From assembly GCF_003990445.1 (NCBI RefSeq), contig NZ_REEZ01000005.1:1-64000 (forward strand): a DNA stretch of 64,000 nt, read 5' to 3'. Positions 62,664-64,000 of the stretch are shown here, piece by piece; position 1 is the first letter of the stretch; each line of letters starts with the position of its first letter. Below the pieces are notes generated by a model, which was not told the DNA's origin, searched no databases, and saw only the letters and a program-made list of their open reading frames with translations. Source of the stretch: Pararhodobacter zhoushanensis (GTDB lineage: Bacteria > Pseudomonadota > Alphaproteobacteria > Rhodobacterales > Rhodobacteraceae). A program made the translations under genes and the position numbers.

Positions 62664-63974
62664 ATGCAGACAACCTTCACGCCCGATCAGTTGCAAGTCC
62701 CGGCGCTCAAACGCGCCAATGAGGTGCTGCGCGCCTGTGTGCATTGCGGCTTTTGTACCGCGACCTGCCCGACCTATCAGGTGCTGGGCGACGAGTTGGA
62801 CAGCCCGCGCGGGCGGATCTATCTGATCAAGGACATGCTGGAACAGGGCCGCCCTGCCGATGCCAAGACGGTCAAGCATATCGACCGCTGTCTGAGCTGC
62901 CTGTCGTGCATGACCACCTGCCCCTCGGGCGTGCATTACATGCATCTGGTTGATATTGCCCGGGATCATATCGAGAAGACCTACAAGCGCCCCCTCGGCG
63001 ACCGCTTTCTGCGCTGGGTGCTGGCCAAGGTGCTGCCGCATCCGACGCGGTTCCGGTTGGCGCTGCTGGGGGCCAAGTTCGGGCGGCCCTTCGCCTTTCT
63101 GATGCCCGACGCGCGGCTCAAGGCGATGCTGGCGATGGCGCCACGGGTGATCCCGCCGGTCAGCCGCAACGACGCGCCGCAGGTCTTTGCCGCGCAGGGC
63201 GCGCGGCGGATGCGCGTCGCGCTGATGACCGGCTGCGCGCAGCGGGCGCTCAACACCGATATCAACGACGCGACGATCCGCGTGCTGACCCGGCTGGGCT
63301 GCGAGGTGGTCGTTGCCCGGGGCGCGGGCTGCTGCGGGGCGCTGACCCATCACATGGGCAAGACGGACGAGAGCCACGCGGCGGCGGCAAAGAACATCCG
63401 CGCATGGATGGCCGAGGTGCAGGGCGCGGGGCTGGATGCGGTGGTGATCAACACCTCGGGCTGCGGCACCACGGTCAAGGATTACGGCCATATGTTCCGC
63501 AACGCTCCGCTGGCCGCCGATGCGGCGGTGATCGCGGGACTGGCGAAGGACGTGAGCGAAGTGCTGACAGCGCTCAAGCCCGAGGGCGCTGCACCGGAGC
63601 CTTTGCGCGTCGCCTACCATGCGGCGTGTTCGCTCCAGCACGGCCAGCAGATCAAGGATGCGCCCAAGGCGCTGCTGAAACGGCTGGGGTTCGAGGTGGT
63701 CGAACCGGCAGACGCGCATCTGTGTTGCGGGTCGGCGGGGACGTATAACCTGCTGCAACCCGAGATTTCGGGCAAGTTGAAGCGCCGCAAGGTGGCGACA
63801 CTGGAGGCGAAGGCGCCCGACGTGATCGCCGCCGGGAACATCGGCTGCATGATGCAGATCGGCTCGGGGACGGGGGTGCCGGTGGTGCATACGGTCGAGC
63901 TGGTGGACTGGGCGACGGGCGGCGTGCGGCCGCGGGGGTTGGGCGCGCGGGGCGGGGTGCCACGTTTGCGGTGA
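62664..63974 (+). CDS. glcF: Glycolate oxidase iron-sulfur subunit GlcF
   Basis: The 436-residue protein has two 4Fe-4S motifs: CVHCGFCTATCP (Cys25, 28, 31, 35) and CLSCLSCMTTCP (Cys76, 79, 82, 86). Two CCG domains follow (GCCGALTHHMGKTDESHAAA, and CCGSAGTYNLLQPE late). It transfers electrons from GlcDE toward quinone at the membrane. It starts three bases after glcE and is complete within the window. Confidence 0.95.
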   Translation: MQTTFTPDQLQVPALKRANEVLRACVHCGFCTATCPTYQVLGDELDSPRGRIYLIKDMLEQGRPADAKTVKHIDRCLSCLSCMTTCPSGVHYMHLVDIARDHIEKTYKRPLGDRFLRWVLAKVLPHPTRFRLALLGAKFGRPFAFLMPDARLKAMLAMAPRVIPPVSRNDAPQVFAAQGARRMRVALMTGCAQRALNTDINDATIRVLTRLGCEVVVARGAGCCGALTHHMGKTDESHAAAAKNIRAWMAEVQGAGLDAVVINTSGCGTTVKDYGHMFRNAPLAADAAVIAGLAKDVSEVLTALKPEGAAPEPLRVAYHAACSLQHGQQIKDAPKALLKRLGFEVVEPADAHLCCGSAGTYNLLQPEISGKLKRRKVATLEAKAPDVIAAGNIGCMMQIGSGTGVPVVHTVELVDWATGGVRPRGLGARGGVPRLR

Positions 63975-63980
63975 CCGGGT

Positions 63981-63999
63981 GGTGGGGTTTAACCCCACC
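63981..63999. repeat. Palindromic repeat arm after glcF
   Basis: GGTGGGGTTTAACCCCACC is a near-perfect palindrome seven bases past the glcF stop. It matches the arms of the REP-like repeat at 53520-53587 (GTGGGGT...ACCCCAC). A second arm may lie beyond the window. Confidence 0.7.
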
Positions 64000-64000
64000 G

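Noticed and set aside
61818-63998. Long open frame opposite glcE and glcF
   Set aside because: Covers both conserved genes in antisense; no recognisable motif or start context.

Overview
The window is a gene-dense, GC-rich chromosomal segment of an alphaproteobacterium, very probably a Rhodobacterales/Rhodobacteraceae member. The evidence is a petABC (fbcFBC) cytochrome bc1 operon whose Rieske protein reads like the Rhodobacter one, an FzlA-like FtsZ partner, an alphaproteobacterial LexA box (GTTC-N7-GTTC) before imuB-dnaE2, an RpoH-type sigma factor, and a compact flgB-flgC-fliE-fliQ-flgF-flgG-flgA-flgH-fliL block divergent from fliI. I see no rRNA, tRNA or CRISPR array. The first 77 bases look like the end of an IS3-family element.

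Layout: 0.1-3.1 kb holds housekeeping genes (SGNH hydrolase, YbbN-like thioredoxin, LON-domain protein, Trm112-like protein, small lipoprotein). 3.1-6.8 kb is a GntR regulator with putrescine-type aminotransferase and oxidase genes. 7.0-12.3 kb has a polysaccharide deacetylase and the ugpBAEC glycerol-3-phosphate ABC transporter. 12.4-16.7 kb has a small monooxygenase-like gene, a TPP riboswitch and thiBPQ. 16.8-19.6 kb is cytochrome bc1. 19.7-24.7 kb has a LysE exporter, three GST-fold genes, mtgA and queG. 24.8-31.2 kb has rpoH-chaN, a dapC-like aminotransferase and ftsK. 31.4-34.0 kb has pncA, a LysR regulator and an EamA permease. 34.2-38.0 kb carries two paralogous secreted proteins built from Cys-rich beta repeats plus LCCL domains. 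38.0-44.7 kb has a TPR-sulfotransferase and the imuB-dnaE2 mutagenesis pair. 45.0-47.3 kb is the carboxyspermidine route to spermidine. 47.5-53.5 kb is flagellar. 53.7-59.0 kb has carB and pabB-pabC, then a DUF599 membrane protein. 60.0-64.0 kb is the glycolate oxidase operon glcDEF.

The most striking non-coding feature is a family of composite intergenic repeats, nine copies in this window. Each has a core arm ending in GGATATTT. Full copies are inverted pairs of this arm, usually around a central GTTAAC. The core is flanked by modular hairpins whose stems differ in sequence between copies but keep base pairing. Every copy lies directly 3' of a gene, and three of the four full palindromic copies sit between convergent genes. 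In two copies the outermost hairpin begins with the stop codon of the neighbouring gene. A second palindromic repeat (arms of the form GTGGGGTTTCACCCCAC) follows fliL and reappears after glcF.

The most interesting coding locus is the LCCL/Cys-rich repeat pair at 34-38 kb, whose function I cannot assign. Starts were corrected from the longest open frames using ribosome binding sites, signal peptides, overlaps and remembered family N-termini. No database search was possible.
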